64,000 nucleotides of DNA from Clostridium magnum DSM 2767 (GTDB lineage: Bacteria; Bacillota; Clostridia; Clostridiales; Clostridiaceae), in the NCBI RefSeq assembly GCF_001623875.1, contig NZ_LWAE01000008.1, positions 1 to 64,000 on the forward strand, read 5' to 3'. This document shows, in pieces, positions 55,386 through 63,961 of this stretch (the stretch's first letter is position 1; each line of letters begins with the position of its first letter). The position numbers and the translations under genes are program-made. The notes beneath the pieces were generated by a model, which was not told the origin of the DNA, ran no database searches, and worked only from the letters and a program-made list of their open reading frames with translations.

Positions 55386-56066
55386 TTAATTAAAAAGTAT
55401 ATTTTCTAAAGAATCTAAATCCAAAATAGTAATAATGTTTTTATCAAAGTCTAATATGCCCTCGTCCTTCATATTAATAAGCTCTCTAGAAAGAGATGGT
55501 CTAGGAATACCAAGTTGTTCTGCCATCTCTTTTTTTGTACATTTCAAAGAAATTGTTAGCTTATTCATGGCTTTATATTCATCTAAAACATATGAAGCAA
55601 TCTTTTGTCTTATTGTTTGATAGGATATATTTCTAAGCTTATTGTTTAGCATAAGTATTTTATTAGATAAAAGGGTCATAAAGTTACTCAAAAATTCAGA
55701 GTTTAATTTGCATAGTTTCAATACATTTTCTTTAGATATATACATGATTTGACAATTAGTTGAAGCGACTATTGTAGCGGGATAGGCACTCTTGTTAGAG
55801 AATATTATTACCTCACCAAATATATTTCCAACTTCTAAATTTGACATAGTTATGGTTTTGCCAGAAGCGTAAATTTTTTGAACTTCTACACCACCTTTTA
55901 TGACTACACCTATGCTAGAACAGTAAGAATCTTCTACTGCAATAATTTCCCCCTTTGAAAAGTTATTCATAGTATAATTTATACTTTCCAATGTTTCTTT
56001 TATGATTTCATCTGAAAATCCCTTCATGAGAATGCACTGCGTTAATGATTTTATAATTTCCTTCAT
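55386..56066 (-). CDS. Crp/Fnr-family transcriptional regulator
   Basis: The 226-residue protein has an N-terminal cyclic-nucleotide-like sensor (about 20-130: FSKGEIIAVEDSYCSSIGVV, NLEVGNIFGEVIIFS) and a C-terminal winged helix (KKEMAEQLGIPRPSLSRELI). No Fnr-type N-terminal Cys cluster is seen. It is divergent from a ferredoxin-type gene, with a palindrome between them, suggesting an HcpR/Fnr-like redox or NO regulator. ATG follows AGGAGGACA. Confidence 0.87.
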   Translation of the reverse strand: MKEIIKSLTQCILMKGFSDEIIKETLESINYTMNNFSKGEIIAVEDSYCSSIGVVIKGGVEVQKIYASGKTITMSNLEVGNIFGEVIIFSNKSAYPATIVASTNCQIMYISKENVLKLCKLNSEFLSNFMTLLSNKILMLNNKLRNISYQTIRQKIASYVLDEYKAMNKLTISLKCTKKEMAEQLGIPRPSLSRELINMKDEGILDFDKNIITILDLDSLENILFN

Positions 56067-56132
56067 AGAGTTGTCCTCCTATTTGCTATTTTAAGTTAAT
56101 TTAAAAACAATCAGTAAAAAGAAGTACAATAA

Positions 56133-56148
56133 TGTAACATATGTTACT
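56133..56148. promoter_or_regulatory. palindrome GTAACATATGTTAC, likely Crp/Fnr-family site
   Basis: The perfect 14-bp palindrome lies in the divergent region between the Crp/Fnr regulator and the ferredoxin gene. Its GTAAC half-sites resemble clostridial HcpR/Crp-type operators. It can act on both genes. Confidence 0.65.
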
Positions 56149-56206
56149 GCATTTATATATGTATTTTATTATAATAAGTATATCAAAACAAGGGGAGGAA
56201 TTTAAT

Positions 56207-56944
56207 ATGATAAGAAAAATTGTTGATATAGATAAAGAAAAATGTAATGGATGTGGTTTATGCGTTCATACCTGTCATGAAGGTGCTATAGAGTTAGTAG
56301 AAGGTAAAGCAATTCTTATAAGTGATGAATATTGCGATGGACTTGGAGATTGCCTGCCAGAATGTCCTACTGGAGCAATAAAAATTATTGAAAGAGAAAG
56401 TGCGGAATATAACGAAGAGCTAGTAATGAAAAAAATGGCCGAAAGAAAGAAATCTCTTGAAAATGATACATTACCTTGTGGATGCCCGGGAACAGCTGCA
56501 AAAAAAATAGAAAGAAAGCCTCTAAATGTAGTCTCAGCTATCAAAGCGAAACAGAAGAATAATATGGAAGATGTGTTAACATCAGAATTAAGACAGTGGC
56601 CAGTTCAATTAAAACTTATAAATCCTAAGGCGGCTTATCTTCAAGGTGCGAACCTGCTAATTGCAGCAGATTGTACTGCTTATGCTTATGCAGACTTCCA
56701 TAGAGAATTTATTAAAGATCATATTACAGTTATAGGTTGTCCTAAATTAGATGATATACAATATTATGAAGAAAAACTTACAGAAATCATTAAAAATAAT
56801 GATTTAAAGAGCATAACTGTAGTTAGAATGGAAGTGCCTTGCTGCTCTGGGATTGTTAATGCAGTAAAAAAAGCAATGTTAAATGCACAGATAATTGTAT
56901 CATATAAAGAAGTCACAGTAACTACTGATGGAAGTTTAATATAA
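56207..56944 (+). CDS. 4Fe-4S dicluster protein (ferredoxin-type, Crp/Fnr-linked)
   Basis: The 245-residue protein has two ferredoxin motifs: CNGCGLCVHTCHEGA and CDGLGDCLPECPTGA (about 13-58). A following CGCPG segment (about 97-101) and a large C-terminal domain of unknown fold (IKAKQKNNMEDVLTSELRQW to CCSGIVNAVKKA, with Cys pairs) may hold another cluster. Related proteins are found near hybrid-cluster protein genes, but none is adjacent here. An upstream frame start at 56141 is rejected because GGGGAGG serves ATG 56207. It is divergent from the Crp/Fnr regulator. Confidence 0.85.
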   Translation: MIRKIVDIDKEKCNGCGLCVHTCHEGAIELVEGKAILISDEYCDGLGDCLPECPTGAIKIIERESAEYNEELVMKKMAERKKSLENDTLPCGCPGTAAKKIERKPLNVVSAIKAKQKNNMEDVLTSELRQWPVQLKLINPKAAYLQGANLLIAADCTAYAYADFHREFIKDHITVIGCPKLDDIQYYEEKLTEIIKNNDLKSITVVRMEVPCCSGIVNAVKKAMLNAQIIVSYKEVTVTTDGSLI

Positions 56945-56962
56945 ATATTATGATAAATAAGG

Positions 56963-56993
56963 CCTGTATTCTTTTGATAGAATGCAGGTTTTT
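56963..56993 (+). terminator. terminator of the ferredoxin-type gene
   Basis: CCTGTATTC (56963-56971) pairs with GAATGCAGG (56980-56988) with one wobble, then TTTTTG. Confidence 0.8.
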
Positions 56994-57185
56994 GTCATCT
57001 TACAGATCCATGTTGATTTTTTTATCCGACCTCATATGAATATTAGATATTTAAGTAATTACGCATATAATATTTTCAATATCTATAAATTGTAAAATAT
57101 TACCTGAAATATTAAAGTATAGATGTAATTATAGAGGGAAATATATTTTTGTGATTAATTATCAAGTTTAGGGAGGAAAATATAC

Positions 57186-57782
57186 ATGGATGAAAAAAAT
57201 AAAGAAATTTTAAAAAGCTTTAGTGAAAAAAAGACCGATACAGAAGTTGCAAGAGAATTAAATACTGTTAAGAATCAGCAGGATTCTTTGGAACACACAC
57301 TAAATGAAATTAAATCAACATTAGGAAGCACTTTAACCAGAAAAAGCTCTCCTATGAATCAAGGACAATCACAAAGTCAAGGTCAAAGTAACCAACAGAT
57401 TTCAAGTGAGCTTACAAATGAGATACAAGGACTTAGAAGTCGTGCTCAACAACAACAACAACAAGTTCAGCAACAATTACAATCCTCCATTCAACAGGCT
57501 ATGCAGGCTCTAAGCCAGGCTAATGAGCAAATACAAGCAAATTATGCGCTTGCACAAACTAATCAACTTATAGATCAGGTTCAAAGTCAATTGAGTCAAA
57601 TGAGTCAACAAGCTCAGCAAGGTCAACAAGGCCAAATGGGCCAACAAGGTCAAATGGGTCAAATGGGCCAACAAGGTCAAATGGGTCAACAAGGCCAAAT
57701 GGGCCAACAGAATCAACAAGGTCAGATGGGCCAACAAGGAATGCAAGGATTCCAATATCATCAAGGACATAGAGGACACTAA
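57186..57782 (+). CDS. glutamine/glycine-rich low-complexity protein
   Basis: The 198-residue protein has an N-terminal coiled-coil part (1-55, KKTDTEVARELNTVKNQQDS), a Q-rich helical region (85-145) and a C-terminal tandem of QGQMGQ units (about 146-185). It ends in FQYHQGHRGH, histidine-rich. DNA in the tail repeats 12-15-nt units such as GGTCAAATGGGCCAACAA. No known domain; a spore or cell-surface role is a guess. The ATG follows GGGAGG. The repeat tract may vary in copy number between strains. Confidence 0.8.
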   Translation: MDEKNKEILKSFSEKKTDTEVARELNTVKNQQDSLEHTLNEIKSTLGSTLTRKSSPMNQGQSQSQGQSNQQISSELTNEIQGLRSRAQQQQQQVQQQLQSSIQQAMQALSQANEQIQANYALAQTNQLIDQVQSQLSQMSQQAQQGQQGQMGQQGQMGQMGQQGQMGQQGQMGQQNQQGQMGQQGMQGFQYHQGHRGH

Positions 57783-57796
57783 AAAATAAGTAAAGA

Positions 57797-57840
57797 TAAA
57801 GGGTTGTTGATATACTATATTTCAACAACCCTTTATTTTA
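57797..57840 (+). terminator. terminator of the Q/G-rich gene
   Basis: TAAAGGGTTGTTGA (57797-57810) pairs with TCAACAACCCTTTA (57822-57835), then TTTTA. Confidence 0.85.
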
Positions 57841-57871
57841 AGTGACAACATATAAATTAATTAATCATAAT

Positions 57872-59050
57872 TTATACAAACTGTTTTTCAAAGCTGCCAT
57901 ATACAATAGGTTTATAGTTTTGCACCATAATTTTACCTTTACATATCACCATATGTACATTTAACTTCTCATCCATTAAAATTAAATCAGCGTCATACCC
58001 TTCTGAAATTCGTCCTTTGTTTTTTAGTTTTAAACGTCTAGCTGGAGAAGATGTGAAAGGAATTAACGTCTCTTCCACGGATATTTCTTTGTCTAATATA
58101 CATTCTTTGATTACATCCATATTAGTAGATGGAAGGCCAGTTGTAAGTTTTAAAAGTTTTCCGGTTTTATCGAATATAGGCATACTTCCGCCAGCATCTG
58201 AGCTCATAGTTATGTTATATGGAGAGATACCGTCATTTAACATTGCTTTATAAACCTCAGCAGCATTTACAGCATCATCCCCTTCATTTTTTATTCCTGT
58301 AGTTATATCTATAAATCCACCATTTTTAGCATATTCAATAGATTGCTTATATACAATGCTATTTCTATTAATATGAGTGGGAAGTAAATTATCAACTGGA
58401 ATTTCGGAATTGTTTACAATATCTAGTACAGGCGTTAGTCCTTTTTTTCCATCGCCAATATGTATATGTAAAATTCCACATTTGCCAGATATCATACCTC
58501 CCACTCTAGATTCACTTGCTAAGTGAATTAGATCAGCCTCTGACGGATGGCTTCCTCTGTGGTCTGATATAGCAATTTCTCCAACTCCTAATATTTTATC
58601 TACAAGGATTATATCATTTCTTGCACTGTCTGTTATTGTTCTAGTAGGCATTTCATAGCATCCAGTCCAGCAGTAGGTTGAGATACCTTCTTCTTCTAGA
58701 GATCTAGCTTTTGCTAAAAGGTTACCCATGCTTCTAGTAGTTCCGTCGGTGCCAAGAAGACCAACACAGGTAGTAATACCATTAAGTGTAAAGTTAGTTA
58801 GGGAAAGCTCAGGAACTCTTGTGGTAAATCCTCCTTCGCCACCACCGCCAGTTATATGAACATGTAAATCAATTATCCCTGGAACAGCAGTCAAACCAGT
58901 TCCGTCAATTACTTCTATTTCCGGAAAGTTTTTATTCGGCACATCTATTTTGGGGGATATATATACTATTTTGTCAAAGCACAATAATATGTCTTTCTTA
59001 CCTAAAGATTCAGGTGCGAAAATTTCGATATTTTTTATTAAAAGCACCAA
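57872..59050 (-). CDS. iadA: isoaspartyl dipeptidase (beta-aspartyl peptidase)
   Basis: The 392-residue amidohydrolase cleaves beta-aspartyl dipeptides that arise from damaged proteins. Motifs: PGIIDLHVHITGGGGEGGF (metal His pair plus the family's GGGGEGG), GEIAISDHRGS, HIHIGDG (His ligand), LPTHINR (His ligand) and MSSDAGGS (Asp ligand). Length is normal. The gene is separate, with no upstream partner; the N-terminal strand begins MVLLIKNIEIFAP. The region 59051-59257 upstream shows nothing else. Confidence 0.93.
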   Translation of the reverse strand: MVLLIKNIEIFAPESLGKKDILLCFDKIVYISPKIDVPNKNFPEIEVIDGTGLTAVPGIIDLHVHITGGGGEGGFTTRVPELSLTNFTLNGITTCVGLLGTDGTTRSMGNLLAKARSLEEEGISTYCWTGCYEMPTRTITDSARNDIILVDKILGVGEIAISDHRGSHPSEADLIHLASESRVGGMISGKCGILHIHIGDGKKGLTPVLDIVNNSEIPVDNLLPTHINRNSIVYKQSIEYAKNGGFIDITTGIKNEGDDAVNAAEVYKAMLNDGISPYNITMSSDAGGSMPIFDKTGKLLKLTTGLPSTNMDVIKECILDKEISVEETLIPFTSSPARRLKLKNKGRISEGYDADLILMDEKLNVHMVICKGKIMVQNYKPIVYGSFEKQFV

Positions 59051-59257
59051 ATCATCTCCTTTCTAATATTAGTATAGTTAAATGAAGGTAGCTTTTATGC
59101 AACTAAGAACAGTATCTTATAATTACTTATTATAAGACGTATATCTAAATTTAAGTTTTACTTAATACTATAATGCTGAAAAGTTTGAATCTGGTCTGTA
59201 TTAGATAAGTTCTTTATGATAAAATATATATCAGACTAAAAGTTTAATAGATATTTT

Positions 59258-59390
59258 ATCCGATGACTACCCGCTCTAATACTCCCATCTTTTCCAAAGT
59301 GGGAGTAAAGAGCGGCTACGTCCCTGGATTCGTTCAACTAAGAATCAGATGGGGTTTGAAACCCCATCCGATTCAAGTTTACACTTCATT
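59258..59390 (+). repeat. hairpin-rich dispersed repeat, short 133-bp form
   Basis: ATCCGATGACTACCCGC to ACACTTCATT. It matches the 200-bp copies at both ends but lacks the inner CTCCTCT..GATTTGGGC part. CCGCTCT-AAT-ACTCCCA pairs with TGGGAGT-AA-AGAGCGG here, and AATCAGATGGGG with CCCCATCCGATT. It precedes the zinc-ribbon gene. Confidence 0.9.
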
Positions 59391-59411
59391 AGCATAAAGG
59401 GAGAGAATGGA

Positions 59412-59801
59412 ATGTTTTTTATTGGAGTATTTGGAGTAGAAGATAAACAGAAGGAAATTAAGACTATAAAAAACTTGTCCTGTAAAAATTGTGATGGTTT
59501 CTCTGGACTTACTTTATTTAAACAATATACTTTTTTTCATTTATTTTTCATACCACTTTTTAAATGGAATATAAGATATTATTTAGTTTGCAACACTTGT
59601 AATATTTTATATGAGATATCAAAAGAAAAGGGAGTGAGAATAGAACAGGGAGATGATACAGCAATAACTTACTGGTATTTAAAGACTGAAGAAGCGCAAT
59701 ATCCTGCAGATTATCATTATAATAATAAATGTAAAAACTGTGGAAAGGTTATTGATATTCAATTTGAGTATTGCCCACATTGTGGAAAAAAGATAAAATA
59801 A
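59412..59801 (+). CDS. zinc-ribbon protein
   Basis: The 129-residue soluble protein has two CxxC pairs in each half: CKNC (about 23-26) with CNTC (about 60-63), and near the C-terminus CKNCGK with CPHCGK. Both are zinc-ribbon-like. The hydrophobic strip FFHLFFIPLFKW (about 43-54) sits between. A longer frame from 59349 lies inside the dispersed repeat and is rejected; GGGAGAG at 59400 supports ATG 59412. Function is unknown. Confidence 0.75.
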   Translation: MFFIGVFGVEDKQKEIKTIKNLSCKNCDGFSGLTLFKQYTFFHLFFIPLFKWNIRYYLVCNTCNILYEISKEKGVRIEQGDDTAITYWYLKTEEAQYPADYHYNNKCKNCGKVIDIQFEYCPHCGKKIK

Positions 59802-59918
59802 TGTAGAAAAAATAAAAAAATAATCTTTTTATAATATTTAAGATAAAAAGATGTTGACATATTAGATGAAATATTGTATTATACTAATTGTGTTCAGCAG
59901 AAAAGACTAAGAATAAAT

Positions 59919-59993
59919 GGCCCATTGGTCAAGCGGTCAAGACACCACCCTTTCACGGTGGTAACAGGAGTTCGATTCTCCTATGGGTCACCA
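59919..59993 (+). tRNA. tRNA-Glu (UUC), copy 1
   Basis: The 75-nt gene folds as a cloverleaf: acceptor GGCCCAT/ATGGGTC, anticodon stem CCACC/GGTGG with loop CTTTCAC (anticodon TTC), T arm AGGAGTTCGATTCTCCT, encoded CCA end. Promoter-like sequence TTGACA...TATTAT lies about 60 nt upstream (59853). Confidence 0.97.
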
Positions 59994-60096
59994 TTAAATA
60001 TCAAAATCATAGTTGTATTGTTGGACATATATATAACGACTTGTAACTGTTAGAATAAAAGTTTCTTTTGTTGAAGATACAGCTAAAATTGAATAT

Positions 60097-60171
60097 GGCC
60101 CCTTGGTCAAGCGGTCAAGACACCACCCTTTCACGGTGGTAACAGGGGTTCGATTCCCCTAGGGGTCACCA
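60097..60171 (+). tRNA. tRNA-Glu (UUC), copy 2
   Basis: Nearly identical to copy 1 with a few compensated changes (acceptor GGCCCCT/AGGGGTC; T stem AGGGG/CCCCT). Anticodon TTC, encoded CCA. A terminator follows at 60174. Confidence 0.97.
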
Positions 60172-60173
60172 TC

Positions 60174-60208
60174 AAATAGCGTAAACACTTAGTGTCTACG
60201 CTATTTTT
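60174..60208 (+). terminator. terminator of the tRNA pair
   Basis: AAATAGCGTA pairs with TACGCTATTT around an inner palindrome ACACTTAGTGT, followed by TTTAC. It lies 3 nt past the second tRNA. Confidence 0.8.
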
Positions 60209-60215
60209 ACATGTG

Positions 60216-60509
60216 TTAACAGCCTCTATTACCATCTTTAGGTATAACATTAAAACCATTGCCGAAAATTCCTTTTTTATAGACTATTTTAAAACCATCA
60301 AATAAATGAGATATATCTGGTTCTACTGCAAATCTTACATTGTCTACAGTAAAAACTTCGTCATCAGCCTGTGGCTCATCCAGAGCAGCACCAAGTAGTG
60401 GACCTCCTCAACCAATGCCTTTAATGTTAAGTCTAACTGAAGATTTGTTTTGTTTTTCTAAGCTTTCTAACAAAGCTTTTTTTGTATTTTCATCAAATGA
60501 AATATTCAT
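60216..60509 (-). CDS. HesB-like selenoprotein (Sec at codon 34 by in-frame TGA)
   Basis: The 97-residue IscA/HesB-like protein has an in-frame TGA at codon 34 (plus-strand 60408-60410). It reads MNISFDENTKKALL..., then NIKGIG-U-GGPLLGAALDEP, then DEVFTVDNVRFAVEPDISHL and ends DGNRGC. In HesB-family proteins this position is the conserved Cys, and a HesB-like selenoprotein family is known. No stop or frameshift otherwise; the ATG follows AGGAGGTTTCAAT. A hairpin 16 nt after the TGA fits a bacterial SECIS. Probable role: Fe-S or selenium-linked redox. Ordinary gene calling would split or miss it. Confidence 0.85.
60371..60391 (-). promoter_or_regulatory. candidate bacterial SECIS hairpin
   Basis: On the minus strand, GUG-CU-GCUC, loop UGGAU, GAGC-CAC: a 7-bp stem with a CU bulge and a G-G-containing apical loop, starting 16 nt after the UGA codon. 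The bulged U and loop GG fit bacterial SECIS rules as I recall them. Confidence 0.6.
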
Positions 60510-60837
60510 ATTGAAACCTCCTATACTTATATCAGGAAACTTTATTTTTATATTTACTATATTATTTAATCTTCCACAAGTGAATAATAATATTTGAAGA
60601 AAATCTTTAAATCAGTTCCTAATTTAGGGATATGAAGTTTAATTTGAAACTTAAAATATTAAATATTAATAATAGTTATGTTGTAAAATGGACATAATCA
60701 ATAGTAAAGTAAGAAGTTAAATCAGATGAGAGTATTATAATGGATAGTCCTGAGGTAAATTGAACTGTACATTAGGGGAAGTAATTTTTTAATAAACGAA
60801 AGATGGTATAAGGATTTTAGAGAAAGGAGAATTTATT

Positions 60838-61743
60838 TTGAAGGATATATATATTAAAGATGTCAAAGAACTGAAGTCCTTTGACAAGATAGATTTAACC
60901 TTTATGATAATGAAAAAACTTTATCGTGATGGCATAAAAACTGTGGCCATAATAGGAGATAAAAGTGGGGATTTGAAGACATCTATAGAAGATCCAGAAA
61001 ACGTACTTAAAGTAGGTGATGTGTTAAAAGTAAAGACAGCTCCATCAAATATACTTGAAATTAAAAGATTTGAAAAAGTAAAAAGTTTTTCTATGGATGA
61101 TTTCCTTCCACATGTGGAGAAAAAAATAGAGGATATTATGAAAGAACTGGATGAAATGTCTCAAGCTGAATTTAAAAGCAAAGAAGCTATAGCATTGAAT
61201 GATTATTTCTTTAATAATAAAGAATTCTTAGATAAATTTAAAAAAGGCATAGGTGGAGTAAGTCAGCATCATAACTATATAGGTGGCCTAGCAGAACATA
61301 CTTTAAACGTCATGTATATTGCAAAAATGTTAGCCTATAGATACAATGCAAGGAATAAAGAAATAGCTATACTTGCTGCTAAGTTGCATGATATAGGGAA
61401 AACTGTAGAATACTTTGTAGATGGACCCTTTTCTTTTACATTAGAGGGTGAGATGGAGGGGCATATTGTAATAGGTGTACAAATGGTAGATGAAGCTTTC
61501 AAAGCTCAATCGGATTTATATAATGAAGATTTCAAAGCAAGGATAAAGGGATGCATAGTTCAACATCATGGCAAGCTTGAATATGGTTCACCAAAGAAAC
61601 CTAATACAGAAGAAGCGCATATTGTAAATTTAGCAGATCAAGCAGATGCATTTTTGAATAAAATAACTCAGATCAAAAAAGGTGCTGAACCTAACACGTG
61701 GTCCGATTATGATAGAAGGATTGAGGGAAAAATATATATTTAG
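60838..61743 (+). CDS. YhaM-like 3'-5' exoribonuclease, HD domain
   Basis: The 301-residue protein has an N-terminal OB-like region and a C-terminal HD phosphohydrolase domain with GGLAEHTLNVMYIAKML, KLHDIGKTVEYF and HHGKLEYG. YhaM trims RNA 3' ends and nicked DNA. It is slightly shorter than Bacillus YhaM (about 314). The start is TTG, supported by AAAGGAGA eight bases before. The preceding 60510-60837 contains nothing recognised. A terminator follows. Confidence 0.85.
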   Translation: MKDIYIKDVKELKSFDKIDLTFMIMKKLYRDGIKTVAIIGDKSGDLKTSIEDPENVLKVGDVLKVKTAPSNILEIKRFEKVKSFSMDDFLPHVEKKIEDIMKELDEMSQAEFKSKEAIALNDYFFNNKEFLDKFKKGIGGVSQHHNYIGGLAEHTLNVMYIAKMLAYRYNARNKEIAILAAKLHDIGKTVEYFVDGPFSFTLEGEMEGHIVIGVQMVDEAFKAQSDLYNEDFKARIKGCIVQHHGKLEYGSPKKPNTEEAHIVNLADQADAFLNKITQIKKGAEPNTWSDYDRRIEGKIYI

Positions 61744-61767
61744 TAATGTGTGAGAGATAATAAAGAT

Positions 61768-61810
61768 AAAAGTCTATAACTCAGAAAACAGGTTATAGGC
61801 TTTTATTTTC
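61768..61810 (+). terminator. terminator of the YhaM-like gene
   Basis: AAAAGTCTATAAC (61768-61780) pairs with GTTATAGGCTTTT (61792-61804) with one wobble, then ATTTTCC. Confidence 0.8.
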
Positions 61811-61993
61811 CGTATTATAAATAAAAGATACTTTAGTGAAATAAATAATTATTTATTTCATCAAATTTTAATTGATTGCAATAGCATCTATTATCAAATA
61901 CAGGCATATTACAACAATTATTTGCTTTATTTTAGGCTTTTTGTTATACTAAAGTGAATTTTGGAGGCTAGATTAATAGAAGAAGGAGAGGTT

Positions 61994-62875
61994 ATGATGA
62001 TTGAAAAAAAGATATTTAGTAGCAAAAACACCAAATACTATTATGTAATCCAATATTTACAGCTAATAACTGGATGTTTAATAACTGCTGTAGGATTTAA
62101 CGTATTTCTGAAACCTAATCAAATAGCTTCTGGTGGAATGGTGGGAATATCTCTAATTGTAAAGGAGTTATTTAATATAGAGCCTGCTATTACCCAATGG
62201 GGTGGAAATATTGCATTGTTTTTTGTAGGCCTATTTTTATTGGGAAAAAAATATACATTAAGAACTGCTTTTGGTTCTCTTGTTTTACCTTTACTTATAT
62301 TCTTTACAAGAGATTTGCATGCAGTTACTTTAAATCCTTTATTAGGCTCTATATATGGTGGATTGCTAGCAGGGATAGGACTTGGGTTGGTTTTTAAAAG
62401 CGATGGTTCTACAGGAGGGACTTCAATTATAGCTAGTATTATTAATAAATATGCAGGAATAAGTCTTGGCAATTCTCAAGGATTAATAGACGCTTCTGCA
62501 ATTATTGCCGCTGCCTTCGTATTTGATGGAGAAAAAGCTTTATATGCAATTATATCTTTATTTATAACTACTAAGGCTATTGATCTGGTACAATTAGGTT
62601 TCAGCGGATCAAAGGTTGCCTTTGTGGTATCAAATAAATCAGAAATTATAAAAGAGTATATTATAAAGAATTTAGATAGAGGAGTTACAAAGCTGTCTGG
62701 GTTTGGAGGCTATACTGAAGAAGAACGTACAATTTTAATGGTAGTTATGGACAAATCCGAAGTTAACAGGTTTAAAGATTTAGTAAAGAATATAGATCAT
62801 AGTGCATTTATAATAATTAGTGATACCCATGAAGTTTTGGGACAAGGTTTTAACTTGAATAGAGAAGTTAAATGA
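61994..62875 (+). CDS. YitT family membrane protein (DUF2179 tail)
   Basis: This 293-residue protein has about five membrane segments (for example LITGCLITAVGFNVFL, FFVGLFLLGKKYTL, GGLLAGIGLGLVFK) and a cytoplasmic C-terminal DUF2179 domain (VLGQGF, TILMVVMDKSEVNRF). Function is unknown; family members are widespread in Firmicutes. The frame opens at 61961 (TTG), but AAGGAGAGG lies just before ATGATG at 61994/61997, which is taken. A terminator follows, then a tandem duplication. Confidence 0.87.
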   Translation: MMIEKKIFSSKNTKYYYVIQYLQLITGCLITAVGFNVFLKPNQIASGGMVGISLIVKELFNIEPAITQWGGNIALFFVGLFLLGKKYTLRTAFGSLVLPLLIFFTRDLHAVTLNPLLGSIYGGLLAGIGLGLVFKSDGSTGGTSIIASIINKYAGISLGNSQGLIDASAIIAAAFVFDGEKALYAIISLFITTKAIDLVQLGFSGSKVAFVVSNKSEIIKEYIIKNLDRGVTKLSGFGGYTEEERTILMVVMDKSEVNRFKDLVKNIDHSAFIIISDTHEVLGQGFNLNREVK

Positions 62876-62881
62876 TGCAAG

Positions 62882-62912
62882 AAAGAGGGGCGAAAACAGC
62901 CCTCTTTTATTC
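62882..62912 (+). terminator. terminator of the YitT gene
   Basis: AAAGAGGG and CCCTCTTT pair around GCGAAAACAG, followed by TATT. Confidence 0.8.
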
Positions 62913-63117
62913 GACATTTTTTGAGGTGATATAGAACATATGCAATTAGTCAAGCAACATATAATTATTGTAGTTTTTTTATAAATAATATTCAATTTTA
63001 GTTTAACTTATCAGTGTTTATAAAATAAGTGTTCTAAGAAAACACAATGTTCTAAAAATGACCGGAGTTTTTTTGAGAATTTGTACGAAAAATGAGCAAA
63101 AAATAATTTTCACTAAA

Positions 63118-63164
63118 TAAGAATCTAGAAAATTCTATATTCTTATTAATGGCATGTTTTTTGC
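63118..63164 (+). promoter_or_regulatory. conserved hairpin in the duplicated leader
   Basis: AATAAGAAT-C-TAGAA and TTCTA-T-ATTCTTATT fold back, followed by AATGGCATGTTTTTTGC, terminator-like. The same block occurs in the second leader near 63854. Just upstream of the 63224 gene, CCTCC and GGAGG (63199-63214) can pair over the ribosome site. Confidence 0.55.
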
Positions 63165-63223
63165 TAATTGTATAATAATATAAAATATAATCAAAAAACC
63201 TCCCATGTAGGAGGATGAGAATG

Positions 63224-63566
63224 ATGAAAATTTTGCTTGTAGAAGATGCAGTTGGAATGATATTAGCACATGATATGACTGAAATCGTTCCAGGAAAATC
63301 TAAGGGGGCTGCCTTTAAGAAAGTTAAAAGTAGGTATTGTAACTAAAGGAAATGAAGTTTTTTATGAAAGAATTGAAGATAAATCTGGAGCCAATATCGT
63401 TTCTTATGGTGCACCTACTCTATTAGGAACTATGTTTTTACTTTCATACATAGGAAATATACATGGTGAATTATTGACAGCACTTTGTAATGCGCCTGAT
63501 CCAAAAGATGGTCAAGGAAATTCAAATTGTCTCCCTAAAGGAATCAGAAACAAGCAATTTTTATAA
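63224..63566 (+). pseudogene. MoeA-like molybdopterin-binding protein, internally deleted
   Basis: The frame starts MKILLVEDAVGMILAHDMTE, IVPGKSKGAAFKK, the N-terminus of a clostridial MoeA-like molybdopterin protein (usually ~340 residues). After about 34 codons the frame shifts near 63325 and continues KVGIVTKGNEVFYERIEDKSG and NIVSYGAPTLLGTMFLLSYIG. More than half of the expected protein, including the MoCF binding core, is missing. It then ends in an unusual HGELLTALCNAPDPKDGQGN tail. It is dead; a fresh copy starts at 63962. Confidence 0.75.
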
Positions 63567-63607
63567 TTGTATTGTATTGTATCATCCCAAGATATCTGAT
63601 TCCTTTT
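63537..63607 (+). terminator. long-loop terminator
   Basis: AAAGGAATCAGA (63537-63548) pairs with TCTGATTCCTTT (63595-63606), then TTTTATTT. It closes the MoeA-like pseudogene. Confidence 0.75.
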
Positions 63608-63961
63608 TTATTTCGGCATTTTTTTCGACATTATTTTCGAGAAATATATGACATACACAATTAATAAAATAGTATATAATGTTTTAAACTATCTATAAAA
63701 TTTTTGTTTTTTTTAATATATACTGTTCGAATTTAATTAAAAATTTCATTGTTTATAAAGTAAATGTTCAAAAAATAGACAGTGCTCAAAAAATGAACGG
63801 AGGTTTTTCAGTAAAATGTATAAAAAATGAGCACAAAATAACATGTCATTAAATAAGAATATTGAAAATTCTATATTCTTATTAATGGCATGTTTTTTGC
63901 TAATTATATAATAATATAAAATATAAACAAAAAAACCTGTGATGTAGAGAGGATGAGAAGA

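Noticed and set aside
57510..57828. Two minus-strand frames opposite the Q/G-rich gene
   Set aside because: Repetitive antisense products (Leu/Thr and Gly/Pro/Val repeats) of the tandem tract; no ribosome site.
59349..59411. Longer start of the zinc-ribbon gene
   Set aside because: These codons lie in the hairpin-rich repeat; a good ribosome site precedes ATG 59412.
60408..60410. TGA as an ordinary nonsense mutation in a HesB pseudogene
   Set aside because: The stop falls exactly on the conserved Cys position, the rest of the frame is intact, and a SECIS-like hairpin follows; selenocysteine is the simpler explanation, though still to be proven.
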